From: Gnetum montanum | Lineage: Eukaryota > Streptophyta > Gnetopsida > Gnetales > Gnetaceae | Direction: 5' to 3' | Assembly (NCBI GenBank): GCA_015680685.1 | Contig: MNCI01023362.1 | Location: forward strand, 576,808-640,807 | Length of the DNA: 64,000 bases | Part shown: one piece after another, positions 22,791 to 35,315 of the stretch | How the letters are laid out: each line of letters opens with the position of its first letter | How positions within the stretch are numbered: position 1 is the first letter of the stretch | Position numbers and translations under genes: made by a program | Notes under the pieces: model-generated | Databases searched by the model: none | Told to the model about the DNA's origin: nothing | What the model saw: the letters and a program-made list of their open reading frames with translations, nothing else

Positions 22791-23690
22791 ATTGATAAAA
22801 CATAAAAACACCTACCTTAGGCTGTATGACCTTGTAGTGACTTCTACTACACACTGTAAATCATTAGTGAAAATTTTGATCTCTATTCTTGTTAGTGAGG
22901 ACATCCTCACTAATGAAGAGTCCATCCAAGTAGTAATGATACCACCTTCACTAAAGAAAGAAATGAGGTCGACAGTAGTAGTCTTTTGCAATAGCAAAGC
23001 TAAGATCAACCCCTAGTATGGCAAGATAACCAAGGCTCCCCTTTCCATAATCATAAGGGTAGGATAGTACAAGATACATACAGTGCATGTTGATGATGGA
23101 ATGGCAACTAAGAAAATACCTTACACCATCATTGAACATTTAAGCCTAATGGAGCATATGCAATATACTTTGACTTCTACTCTTAAATCCTTCAATGGAT
23201 CTTGGGTTGCCGTAAAAGGCTCCATTTGTTTAGACCTTGGGGAAAGGGAAAAATTCCACATAATGACCAACTTCTTGGTGGAGGAAGAGATACCAAGATC
23301 CAATCTCATCCTAGGGAGGCCTTGGCTAGCTCAATTATGAAGTGTTTCCTAATCCATCCACCAAGAAATTCACTTGCCTTACGAGGGATATGAGATAATC
23401 ATCCATGGTGATAATGTAGCTCTTTTGTCAACCAACAATGTTAACATAGAATAAGGATCTAGAGTGGAGTTTCAAGAAGAAACTCGTACTATTAACCAAG
23501 AAGTTAAGAAGCTTAATAGAGTACAAGATTCCAAAAACAAAAATGATGGGCCCATGGAAGCACCATGGAAGGAGATCCCCTTCAACATGGTTAGTGAAGG
23601 AAACAAAAGGGTACAAAATCATGTAAAGTAGATCATATATCTTTCCTAATCCATCAAAGATTAGGAAATACTTGTACAATTAACGTATGT
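22791..23690 (+). pseudogene. Ty3/gypsy aspartic protease, copy C
   Basis: The retropepsin region follows gag. Open blocks at 22,792-23,016 and 23,083-23,340 contain a VDDG-led active-site segment followed by PYTIIEHL (23,086-23,145), and the late motif NLILGRPWLAQ (23,305-23,337), which is the family's conserved ILGRPWL. A charged tail runs to about 23,690. The triad position reads DDG rather than DTG or DSG. RT does not follow. The next element coding sequence on this strand is almost 10 kb away, so a protease-RT protein could only arise by splicing or by a separate message. A GTATGT that could be the donor lies at 23,684-23,689. Confidence 0.75.
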
Positions 23691-23974
23691 TCCCCAATTC
23701 TCTTGTCCTTGCATCTATAACCATGTTGCCTTCTTTTTCTATAACCTTCTTAGCCTAGTTGAAATGTTTTTTGCATTCACCATTTTTCTTTGCTTTGTTT
23801 TGAATTATTTTAACTTTACATGTAGTTGAATTTTTATTCATGTTTATCATTTACCTTTATTCCTTATCTATTTTAGAATGTAAAACATAAAAATACCTTA
23901 AAAATTTTAAAACCTAAAAACTCATAAAATATTTAAAACATAAAAAATTGATAAAAATTATTATTTTTAAATCA

Positions 23975-24215
23975 TAGGGCCTACCATGGCTTAAAAATGG
24001 TAAAACACAAAGCCCACCATGGCCTAAAACTAGCAAATCACATGGCCTTCCTTGGCCTAAAACTAGAAAATTGTGAGGATCCACCATGGCCTAACACTTG
24101 CAAATTATAAGGTTGACCATGGCCTAAACTTGGCAAATCTTGATGGCTCACTACAACCTAAAACTAGCAAAGTTATAATGGCTTGTCAGGCCTAAAATTG
24201 GCAAAACCTTTATCA
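23975..24215 (+). repeat. Short tandem repeats, GGCCTAAAACTAGCAAA type (copy C)
   Basis: Six diverged units of about 35-45 bp, each built around CCATGGCCTAAAACTAGCAA. The same word occurs at 5,410-5,515, 7,615-7,740, 16,500-16,545, 32,690-32,735 and, reversed, at 40,630-40,720 and 40,985-41,010. In copy C the repeat therefore stands at both the protease side and the RT side of the long central block. Confidence 0.75.
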
Positions 24216-24571
24216 CCATTTACAACTTAGTTCACATCCTAGTAACCCATATAACTAATTTTATCATTTTATACCCTAATACAATCACATAGGTTATCCA
24301 ATATAGCCTCATAACATGAACAAAAATGTATAACATATATGAAAAATTAAATATTGAAACATGAAAATGAAATTAAAAATTTTAAAAATAATAATAGTCA
24401 AAACATCCATAACATAATAACCAAGGTCACATAATGTAATAAAAGCTTAAATAATGCATAAAAATCATAAACTATCTCTCAACAATCAAGGTCTAACACT
24501 AGCCACAACAACATGGTAACATCAATAATAAAATAGTAGGAACAATCAAAGATAATAACCAAATGATGGTA
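24216..24571. other. A/T-rich spacer at the 3' end of the antisense gene
   Basis: No gene is seen. Minus-strand transcripts of the antisense gene would end here. A/T-rich words resembling plant polyadenylation signals are frequent, but none stands out. Confidence 0.3.
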
Positions 24572-27500
24572 CTAAGGAACTGCTGGAGGAGGTTGAGGAG
24601 CACTTTTGTCATCACCACTGGGGCCACTAGCGTAACCTAGTACCTGTACCATAATAGCATAAGTTTAATCAATACTCAATACAATATCAAATCAAATTAT
24701 AAATTATAAATTAAATTAAACTAAGATACTCTAAGACAAAGTAAATAAGAAAACTTGGGAGGACTCTAGAACAACATCTTTTGTGGGGAGGCTCCATAGA
24801 CTAATCACCAAATGATAGAGGATCTAGTCCTTAGTCATGTAGGCCCAATCCATCTCCCCTAAACTAACAGCTTTTAGGATGTTACTCTTAGTTATCTTAG
24901 TCCATGTAGATGGCTCTATCAAAAACGTAGTGGTAGTCACTTTCCCAAAAGTAGTATAGACCTAAGGGGATGAAAAATCAACCATTGTTAGAGAGCCTTC
25001 AAAAAGTTTGAAGATACTCTCTACTTGAATCCCCTTCATGAATAGCTCAACTTGCACTATTCAGTGGATTCCTCTTTAACAACATGAGATAGGATTCACA
25101 TTTAGCCTTATACTTGTTTTTATGATCTTTTTTGTGCATGACCCCACTCTAGGACTTAAGCACAATAGTCTCTTCACTACCTAGCCTTATGCACCAATAA
25201 GTCCATCTATAGTTTCTGCTCAGTAACCTCTCTAACAAGGGCAACCTTTCCATGGATTGGATTCTAATACCATGCCCCATTTGATCTTCTTATTTCACAA
25301 GGAACTTTGGTTAGTCACTTGAACCTTCACAAATTCCTTGCAATCTTTGATATCTCTATTTGCCTCAACTAGCTTATTTTTTTTCCTTTCCAACTCTATA
25401 ACTTATTCCCATAGGAACCCATTGAAATGTTATATTTTCCACAAGATTTTAGTGCATGAAAGTGCACATTTAGTGGCACTTTCATACAACTTTGATGAAA
25501 CATGCTCTATATCTTAGGCCAAGCTAAGTAGTGTATCAATCTCAATGGGATGATTAGGATCCCATCTAATCTTAGACAGTGAAACAATACAAAAAGACAC
25601 ATTCAAATATAATAAATGAACAAATAACCAAGAAATAATGAAAAAAAAAGATAACTAAAATAATACAACTACAAAGATTGTAAAAAAAAACTAAAAGTGC
25701 AAGATAAGCTAGGTTCTTACCAAGATCAAGAGTAATCTGTTACAATCGATTGATCATGTGTTCAGACATCCCATGCATGAATTCCCTCTTATCAAGAGGA
25801 TTGACTAATGACTTCATGTGAAACATGAAGGTTGAATCATTGGACTAAGGCTCAACAACTATGACAAGCATAATAATCAACTAATGTTTAAGACTAAGCT
25901 TAAACATTAAACAAAAAAACTCAAACATATGAACCAAAATGTATTTATACCTAGAGTATTATTTGAAATAATAGCAAGGGGTTCACCTAGCTATGAGGGA
26001 TCAAATATGGGATCAAAATCATCCAATGTGACACTGGATAACCCCTCATCCTCATGACATTGTAGAAGGTCCTCCTTTAGGAATTTTTGCTCTACCTCCG
26101 CTGTTGTTTCTTAGGTTGCCAATTTCTATTGTTTGCCTACAAGAACAACAAGAAAAAAATGTAAGATAACTTAACACATTTTTCCTAAAACAAAATAACA
26201 GCATGACCACAAAACATAAAACATAAAACAACTAAAAAAATAAAACAAACTAAAACATACCTACATCAATGTTACATGCTTGGTTGATTATAATAACAAA
26301 CCTCCTCTTAAAAGGTTGCTCAATCACTAGTGTTACTTTCTCAACCATAGGCCTCTTCATTTTTTCTCTAGCTACACCCTCATCTTTAGCATGTAATTTA
26401 TTGGCCTTTTATACATTCCTATTCTTAACTTAGGGCTCCATTCCCATGCTATCAAGAGAGGCACAACGAGTATCACTAAGTCCCTTAGTGATAACAAACA
26501 GTGACTTCCCAATGTCCTTTGATGGATTTTGAGCCTACATGATGAGAGAAACATGTTTTATCCAAGGCCTGAAAAGTTGGGATGGATCTTGACTTATCCA
26601 TTTTCCATCATTCCCAACCCCCCCACCCCCCACCAAGAACTTCATAAACCTCCTTAGACATGTTATGAAAAATGAATAGTACATGTGGCATTTTGTCATA
26701 AGGTTGTTCCAGAGTTTAAGAATCTTCCCACATCACTTAGAAGCCAAATGATCAGCCCAAATAAATTGAGAATCCTTTGAAAGGACCTTCTTCATGGTCC
26801 ATGCTTGTTTAATTCCTTTATCTCTCCTTGTGATAGTAGCTTAGGGAATGCCTAGGATTAGAATAAGGGATATGCCTCTTTAGGCTTTACAACCCAAAAC
26901 TAGTTAAGAGACAATCCCTTATGACCATGATGAGTGTCTAACTAATCTTTCACATCCTCCCAGTGGTCCACCTCTTTCCCTTATTTGGTAACAATCTTCA
27001 AGCCCTGGTGAGGAATGCCAAAGAGTTCACTAAAGGTGGATTCATTGATGATCAATGTGATAGGTGCACCATGACCCTAAGTGATCAATGTTTTCACTCC
27101 TTTTTCAAATGAGTCGATGATATTTACCATCTTAGGGATAAGGATGATTGGGCTAGGAGGCATGAAAAGATCAAGAAAACCTACATTAGTGATGTTTGCT
27201 TGGATGTTTTTAGGCATCCTAATGGCCAACCACTGCTATGCCAAATCCACCTCATCATACTTGAGGATAATAGTCTCCTTAGAGCATCCTAAAATGACCA
27301 ACATGATGATGGAGGAGGAAGTAGCTCCTACAATATAACAAGACACCAATTAGCTTAGGCATAGGCACATCACATAAAATCAAAATATAACAAGTATAAC
27401 CAATCAAAGCTAAACCTATCACCAATACCTATAAAAACATTTAAACACTTAAAGCCTAGAAAACCTCTAGTTATGTAGCCATGAAAATGTTAACATAGTA

Positions 27501-30002
27501 CCAAAATTAAATGTAACAAAAGAACAAAAAAAAAGTTCTTACTTTTCTTGCTAGTGTAAGGAATTTTTAGGACACTAAGGGGGATACAAATATCTATACT
27601 AAAATCAAGGATTCCTCACCAACTATGGGTTTTCCCATTCACCAAGCAACTACAGTAGGGTTTGGCATAGAGCATGGTATATCTACCAAAGTCATCTTTT
27701 AGTTGTTCCATCACAATGAGCCTCATAACCAGGTCTTTAATAAATGCATCCAACACTGTTTGGTTTGGTAAGAGTTGGTTTCTCTGGATCAATCCATGGT
27801 CATAAACCTTATACTTGCAAGTGTAACAAAATTAAAACAAAAACATTAAAAACCAAAATAACCTAAGAAAACTAATAGTAAATCAAAAATAACTTAATTT
27901 TACACTTACCCATTCAAAAGTAGATGGTGCTAGGGGAGCTCTAAAATAGTGTTACATGGTGACTAAAAAGCAATGTGTTATTAGCATTATATTGGAGGAA
28001 ATTAGACATGTTCCAAATCTTGGACAATTTACAAGTTTCCCTAGTATACTTGTTATCATGTTGCACATCCTCAACATGATTTTCAAGATCTTCAATAATG
28101 AACTTCACAATCATATGTACGGAGTTGGATAGTAGGGTCTCCATGATTACCAACGTTGTCCCCAAAGCCAATTGTGACCAAATCATTACACTAAAGTTTT
28201 GGAGCAAGTAGACTAAGAATTCCCTAGTCCCCGACCAAAACCATAAGGAGCCACTCTTCAAGACCATGTCTATAGGTGGGGTGTTAAGCCCTGGTCTGTG
28301 GATATAGTAGAGGAGCCCCACTAGCTAAATGACCATCTAAATGGATTTCAAGAAGGCCCTGCACATAATAACAACAACCATTAAAATCATAAATGACCAT
28401 AACCAAAAAAATTAACAACTATTAGACAACCAAAATTATTACAACCTTAATCTCAACATTCTTACTTAAGCAAAATAATAAAATTCATAATTTTCAACAC
28501 TTAGAACCAAAATTATGATTATTTTGCACATAAAAAACAAGAAAAAAGGGAACCATGTTGTCAAGAAACAACCAATAATAGTTCCATGGTTAAATATGCA
28601 TAAAAATTTATAAAATTTTTTATGTAAAAACAACAAAGCGATGAAAACTAGCCTATACCTCCTAGAAAAATAATAAAATCCCAAATTAAATTTTGCAAAA
28701 TTTATACTAGAAACCCTAGTTAATAATGAAATTAGCTATAGTAAAAACTCTAGGAGGCTGGTTAAAAATTTTGCAAAATTCAAGTGATTGTTGAAAACTA
28801 AAATACAATGTGTAAATAATTTAGAAATTTTTTAACATAGCCACAAAAATGTAAGAACCATACCAACGCTACCTATACAACTAGGAAGGTTCGTAGTTTT
28901 AACAATCAAAATTGCAACTGTACAAGGCAATTTGCACATGAATGAAAATCACAATTTAGAACTAAAATTTTTTTCTATGTCTAGGGACTATGTAGACATA
29001 AAAAATTAAAAAAATTAAACATTTACATTGCATTCCCAAGCCTAGAAAATTTTTTAACAACAACCCAAAACCATAATAAAATTTAACAAAAAATTGCACA
29101 AGACCCGAAACTATAGAAAATGGTTGTACTAAATCACTCATAAAAAATATGGAAAAATCTTCAAAGCTGTTGAAACCAATGTCAATCCCTCCCTAACACC
29201 TCCAAGAATTGCCAAGAACCTAGGATGTTGGCTAAAAAAATTACTCCAAGTTTCAACATTGCCCATCTTCACAGGGGAAAAGTCATAAAAACAAAAATCT
29301 CGTTGTGCACCAGTCTATGAAAAAATTCATAGAAAATAAACTATAGCTTAAAATTCAATGATTCCATAGCCATTTGAACCAAAAAAAAATTGATCTAAAA
29401 ATCCAAAACTTAAAAAACTAAAAATATTTAGCTGTTTTTGCACAATAAATTAGGAAAATGACATGAGAAAAACAACAGAAATCGAAAACCCACTATGAAC
29501 TAGCTTATGGAAAAATTCACAGAAAATTAACCATAAGTTAGAATTCAATGGTTCAAAAACCAATTTTACTAGAAAACTATAGAAAAAAAACACATGGCCA
29601 TAAAAACTAAAAAAATCCTAATTGTTCTCTTACAAAAAAATTACAAAAGTGGTTTTGCTTATTGGTGGGAAAAGCACAAAAAATGCATAGAAAAGGCTGG
29701 AATAAAATTTATAATTTTGCATAGACCAATCCCACAACCACAAAAACACCAAAACCACATAAACATTGCCTAAATATAATGTATTAATTTTACAAAATTT
29801 GATTTTAATTAACACACAAGCCTACAAAAGTAAAATTGCCTAGGATTTTAGTGAAATTTCACATGAAATTTCATATACTTGGGAGTTATGGAGAGCATTC
29901 CTTACCAACCAGAGGCTATGGCAGATTGGAGAATCCTTTTGTAGCTATGTTAACCTCATCCAAGGATAGATTCTTTCTTTTTGAAGCTCTCATCTTTGAC
30001 AT
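24572..30002 (-). pseudogene. Antisense passenger gene with eight inferred exons, copy C
   Basis: It lies on the strand opposite to gag and pol. Inferred exons: 1 30,002-29,906 (ATG; basic; donor GTAAGG); 2 28,358-27,910 (acceptor TTATTATGTGCAG; donor GTAAGTG); 3 27,813-27,543; 4 27,327-26,261 (acceptor TTATATTGTAG; donor GTATGT); 5 26,136-25,951 (acceptor TTCTTGTAG; acidic); 6 25,858-25,721 (donor GTAAGAAC); 7 25,570 to about 24,740 (coiled-coil-like stretch with IELERKKNKLVEANRDIK near 25,390); 8 24,643-24,572 (acceptor ATTATGGTACAG), which is open and ends in a proline-rich tail and TAG. Exons 2-4 have conserved partners in copy B. Stops show that it is no longer functional. I recognise no domain. 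It may be a captured host gene or an element-specific antisense gene like that known in Grande of the Tat group. Exon limits are by eye. Confidence 0.7.
29300..29560. repeat. Two A/T-rich units about 192 bp apart in intron 1 of the copy C antisense gene
   Basis: GAAAAAATTCATAGAAAAT near 29,319 and GGAAAAATTCACAGAAAATT near 29,509 start two units, each followed by an AATTCAATG(A/G)TTC segment. This matches the pair in copy B. Confidence 0.5.
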
Positions 30003-30600
30003 CTTGAATGAACAATGCAGGAAACACCAAAATCTTCAAGCTTCAAAAGGTTCTTTGGAAATTGCACTCATTCCTTGGTGTAAAATGGCTAGAATACACT
30101 AAGGAGAAGTGAAATTGAAGCAAAAATAGGATTATAGCTCTATTACTAAACACTAAAGGTTGAGGTTGGTGTGATGAATTTGATTTGTTTAAAATTGTAA
30201 TGTGGGAATCAATCCCAAACTTATGTGTTAACCACCAAAACATTGGTTTCCCAAGAACACTCACACAAGTCCTACATAACTCTATGATCACAATTAGAAA
30301 GTGGGAATATCCTAGGTTAGTGTGAAAGTAATTCATTTAACAATTCAATTTTGAGGTGGGTCCCACTAGGTGCCTCTCTAATAAGCTAGTAAAAATCCTA
30401 ATACACTTGGATTTTAGCTTCTCCATGGTAACTACACTGGTGTTTAAGCTTCTAGATGTCTTGGAATGGATTCTAAACTCCAACCACTACTAGAACCCAC
30501 CTCCTAGATGTCCATCGATGCCATGTTTGAACCTAAAACCTCATATGCCTAAAATTGGTAACTAAGATTGGAAGTCACTGTACACCAAGGAAAGTGAAAA
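30003..30600. other. Unassigned spacer, upstream side of the antisense gene (copy C)
   Basis: No gene is seen. It aligns with 13,859-14,480 of copy B through most of its length. It would contain any promoter of the antisense gene. The small ORFs here show nothing recognisable. Confidence 0.35.
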
Positions 30601-32620
30601 ATCACATCAAAACTAGCTATTTTGGGTAACTAGGCTTACCAATAGCCTAACTATCCTAGTTATCATTATCTCAAGAGGGATGATGTCCTCCACCACTAAC
30701 CAAACTCTCAATCAACTTCAAAATGATCACACCATACACCAAACCCTAGCTAGAGCCTTAGGCAACTCTAAGAATTCATAAGACTAGTCAAAAGATAATC
30801 AAAATCATCTATCTTGCATGGACTATGCTAGGAACATTGCAACTATGCTAGCCAGCATAGTCCTAGTGTAGTTGAGAGAAACTTGACAACTCAGTACCCC
30901 AAGTGATCTTCAAACTAACATTTCTTGATCATCACATCCTCTTGGAGTCTTTGGTGGCTTTTAAATGATAAAAAATTGATCAAACATATGTCTAGTCCTA
31001 CCCTAACCTTGGTACTATGTTGAGAGTAGGCCCCAACTATGCTAGCCAACATTTTCCCACTATAGTTGGGTAGAAGATGAAGACCAAAAGTCAAAATAGC
31101 CTCTAGAATCACACACTTTGAATTCCAAAATCTTCAATAAGCCTAAGATGCAAAATAAACAAGAAAAAAATAAATCTTGCTCCCATCATTACACTATACT
31201 AGGGATGGCCGATACTACACTAGACAACATAGTCCCAACATAGTTGGGTGAGGGTGAACCATTAAAAACCATAAAAAACCTTTAGATCAACATATCCTAA
31301 CCTTCACATGATCCTATAATAGTAAAATGTGGAGCAAAAAAAAATTCAAATCTCATTCCCACCTTGGAACTACATGGGGGATCACCCTAACTACACTAGC
31401 TAGCATAGTCCTAGCATAGTTAGTTGGGGATGAAACACCAAATGCCAAAGATAACCATCAAAATGTCACATCTTGGCCTTCACATATTTCCAAGAATCCT
31501 AATGACTTTAAACTATCAAAGAGTGGTACTAAAGTTAGTTGGAATATATCTAAACCTTTAAACTATGCTAGAAAACCCTAGGATTACACTTGCTAGAATA
31601 TTTCTAGCATAGTTCCTTTGTAAAAATCCCAAAGTAAAACATAAACAAGTCAAATCGACTTCTCAGTGCATCATCTCAACCTCAGAACCCTACTAGAGAC
31701 TTAGAGATTAGTAAACCCTATGAACCAAGTCAAAAATCATCAAAACTCATCTTGCACCCCTCAACTATGCTAGGACTACACTAGCCAACATAGTCCAATA
31801 GTGTATGGTCCATTCAAAACCAAAACAACAATTAGAACTAACAATTTAAAGTCTAATCCTTAGCCATAAACACTAGTGACCTAAAAACCTAGTTGATCAA
31901 TCACAAACTTTCATAAAAAATTAAGATTCATTTCAGCCTACACTTAAGCAATTCTAAAATATGTTGGCCAACATAGTTCCAACATGGTCATGTTTCTAGG
32001 TTAGTTTGACTAGTACTGTGACACTCCAAATAGCCCAAAACCTAACTTGAAAATCTAGAGTAGAACCTTGTTTTACCTTATCCAACTATAATTTCACCTC
32101 ATTTCAACCTTGTAAATGTCAAATTTCCTCATTCTATGCTAAGTCCAAGCTCAACTACACTAGCCAATGTAGTCCAATAGGAGATGGCTTTAAAAATCAC
32201 TTCCAATAGCCTTTTTAAACTCCCAAATGGTCATTTTTTCAACCTACACCAACACCCCCCAATGATCACAAGACTCTGCACTATCCTAGGAAATTGATGG
32301 AACACTAGTTTCAACTCTAACACCCCAAAAACCCACTTTTCCTATATATCTACACTAGGACTACATTGGCCAATGTAGTCCTAGCATAGTCACAATTTTT
32401 TGGCATCATTTGCAACTTCTTGAGGGTCAAAATGATGTCAAAGATTACCAATCTCCAAGCTAGTTCATAGCACTAGCCATATGGACCATTAGCAAGTTGA
32501 AATTGATCATGACAAACCTAGAAAACTACCTATTAGCATTGACTATGTAGGGGCATATCCTAACTACACTACCAAGAATAGCCATATCTAGGCCTAGCAT
32601 AGTCACAACAGATTACCTCA
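30600..32620 (+). repeat. Palindrome array C, period about 190 bp, ACTATGCTGGCCAGCATAGT type
   Basis: Eleven units with cores near 30,640, 30,850, 31,035, 31,215, 31,395, 31,580, 31,775, 31,970, 32,160, 32,360 and 32,570. They align unit by unit with array B. Well-kept cores include ACTATGCTAGCCAGCATAGT at 30,841 and ACTACACTAGCTAGCATAGT near 31,391. A CTAGCATAGT half-site commonly follows within 5-10 bp. The array lies directly upstream of the antisense gene and upstream of RT on the other strand. Confidence 0.85.
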
Positions 32621-32679
32621 TTTTTTCCTTAAAATAGCCTTAACATGACCTTACCATGTGCTCAAACTCACATGTCAAC

Positions 32680-33616
32680 ACCATAAACCTTCACTATGGC
32701 CTACTAAGGCCTAAAACTAGCAAATTCTAACCCTGATTGATCAACATTAATCCTATTTTATGAAATGTTTCCTACCTTGTTTGGTTTGGCCTTGTTTCAG
32801 TATTTTTTGGAGTGATTTGACCCATTTATTATTATTAACCTTTATTTTTTTCCTTGTGATGTCATTGGGATTCATTTTTTGTCATTGGAAAATCACTTGG
32901 TCCCATTTCACCAAATGTTTCTATCATTGGACACCATTTGAACTTAATTGATGTGATTTGACATTAATCCATTTTATTTCACATTAGTATGATCTTGATT
33001 AACCTTGTTCTATGTCATTTGATAGGGTTTGACCATCATCTAATAGACATTTAGCTTCATTTAACCCTACTTGGTCATCATTTGGGTATCATTCATCCTT
33101 TATTCCATACTTGTTAGCATTTGTTTTACCTTTTTTAGTCAACCTTCTCTTTTTTGACCCTTTTTAACCATGTTTTAGCATTTTTCAACATCATTTCATG
33201 GGGCTCAACCATCACTTGATATCACTTGACCATAGTTGATGACCATTTGGCTCTTGCTTAGCCTCATCCCATACTTTTTAGCCTTTGTTGCACCTTATCC
33301 ACCTTAAATCCCCTTATATGACCTCTATTGATTAATTTTTGCTCTTAGATCACACCAACGAATGGAGTGTGATCATCATTTGGCTCCATCCTACCATCAT
33401 TTAGCCTCCATTTGATCTTATTTGGCCTTCACTTTATCCCATTTGTTTCACCTATCTCCTATAACTTTAGTGGGCTCATTTAAACCTTGTTTTACCATCA
33501 ATGAAATGTGTTTTAGTTTATCCATACATTATTACCAAAGTATTTTACATTATTTGGCATTATTCACTCATTTTTTTATCCATGTGCCACTTAATGTGCT
33601 TATGGTTTATATGTAG
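32680..33616 (+). other. Short repeat and T-rich intron-end-like region before RT (copy C)
   Basis: It starts with CACTATGGCCTACTAAGG (32,691) and continues as T-rich DNA with many CATCATTTGG-type words. It ends in TTATGGTTTATATGTAG at 33,600-33,616, right before the pol frame. It parallels 16,490-17,417 of copy B through most of its length. Confidence 0.5.
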
Positions 33617-35315
33617 GATTGGATTATGGACACCTAGAAGCAAATCAATTTGCCTTTGAGCATCAGCACACCTCACAATGATGTTGAGTGATTCCTTGAT
33701 CTTCATTGCCTAGATCTTGAGCCTAACAGTGTTGTCAATCACATAGCCACTATGGAGAAACCTCTAGAAATGCCTAAAAACCAAGTTAAAACCCTTGACC
33801 TTGAGGCTAGTTACATCACCAAAGACTCTCTAGTTAAGGTTTTTTCCACAACAAATAGTGGTGAGGAGAAAATACTAAAACTAAGTTGTTCTTTGGAACC
33901 TCAACAAGCTTAAGACATTACCAAGGTCCTCCTTGATAATATTAAGATATTTTCCTAATCATATGAAGACATGCAAGATCTTGACCCATGCCTAGTGCAA
34001 CATAACATTGTACTCAATCCTAGTATCAAACTAGTTAAGCAAAAAGTCCATAATATTAGACTAGACTTAGCCTTGGAAGTTCGTGATGAAATCACAAAAC
34101 TATATCAAGCTAGTTTCATTAGAGTTATCAACTACATAGAATGGGTATCTAACAGAGTTGTAAACATGAGTATACGCATCTATATTTATTTTTGAGACCT
34201 AAATAAGGCAACTATCAAAGATGATTTTTCTTTTCCTATTATTGATCAACTTATTAATACTACGCTTGGACATGCCTTGTTATCCTTCATGGATAGATTC
34301 TTGAGATACAATCAAATTAGGATTAATCTAGAACATCAATTGTGTAGAATCTTCATGTTTACTTTGGATATCTTTTGTTACACCATGATCTCATTTGGCC
34401 TAAAGAATGTAAGAGCAACCAACCAAAGAGCAATGACATATATATTTAGTAATTATATGCTAGGATTACTCAATGCCTATGTAGATGATATGGCCATTAA
34501 GTCAAAAGTGACCAACAATCATGCACATGATCTTAACCTTTTTCTTAAAAGATGTCTCAAGTATGAGCTTAGGATTAACCCCAAGAAGTGTGTCTTTGAC
34601 GTCAAAACTTGTAAGATGCTTGACTTTGTAGTATTTGAAGTAGGAATACATGTCAATACTAATAAGGTTAATGTAATGTCAAACTTGGTAATGCTAACTA
34701 ACCTTAAGAAGCTTCTAAGGCTACAAGGAAGATTGTAATTTATCTATAGGCTCATCACCAAGCTTACCAATAACTTACAACTGATGCAACACTTACTTAA
34801 GAAAGGAGTTTAGTATGAGTTAATGTCTCATTGCCAAGAAGCCTTTGAAAACCTTAAACAAGAGTTGGCATAACTACCCATGATCTATCCACCACAAAAG
34901 GATAAAAATTTTTACATCTACCCTATTAGAAATGGGATGATAGAGCAGAGCTTCTTATATACTATCTAAGCCCTGCATTAATTTCCAATGATATTTGATA
35001 CACTGAAGTAGAGAAGTATTTTCTAGCACTAGTCTTGTCATTAAAGAAATGGAGATACTACATATTTAAGAGCCAAGTTAAAATCAATTGCAAGGATAAC
35101 ATACTTAGAGTCATCACAACTAATATCTATGAGAGTATCTATATAGCTTGTTGGAAAGCCATAATAGTTGAGTTTCACCTACATTACATCTCCCAAGCCT
35201 TAACAAAAGGTCAAGCAAGCTATACAAATCACTATTTCACCAGTGGAAGATCATGCAACCATTAATCTTGAATTTCCTAATGAACATGTCAACATTGTTA
35301 ATAAGATACCTGTTG
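33617..35315 (+). pseudogene. Ty3/gypsy pol copy C: RT, RNase H and start of the second RNase H
   Basis: The entry block has a MQDLDPCLVQHNIVL segment from 33,971. RT fingers with a DEITKLYQASFIRV block lie near 34,088. The largest open block, 34,277-34,738, covers the palm with the catalytic YVDD at 34,478-34,489. RNase H runs to HYISQALTKGQA near 35,215. In another frame the linker to the second RNase H follows (NLEFPNEHVNIVN near 35,265-35,310), matching copy D. It is then cut by the inverted leader/LTR of copy D. It has fewer stops than copy A but is not functional. Confidence 0.93.

Larger units (their letters stand above)
19057..35315 (+). mobile_element. Ty3/gypsy (Tat/Ogre-like) element copy C, the most complete copy
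   Basis: Order: leader (19,057-20,076), gag (20,077-22,790), protease (22,791-23,690), short repeats (23,975-24,215), antisense eight-exon gene (24,572-30,002), palindrome array (30,600-32,620), T-rich acceptor region (32,690-33,616), RT-RNase H (33,617-35,315). Both LTRs are missing: the left side abuts copy B, and the right side ends in the N-terminal part of the second RNase H against the reversed LTR/leader of copy D. About 9.9 kb of non-pol DNA separates protease from RT. Confidence 0.85.
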
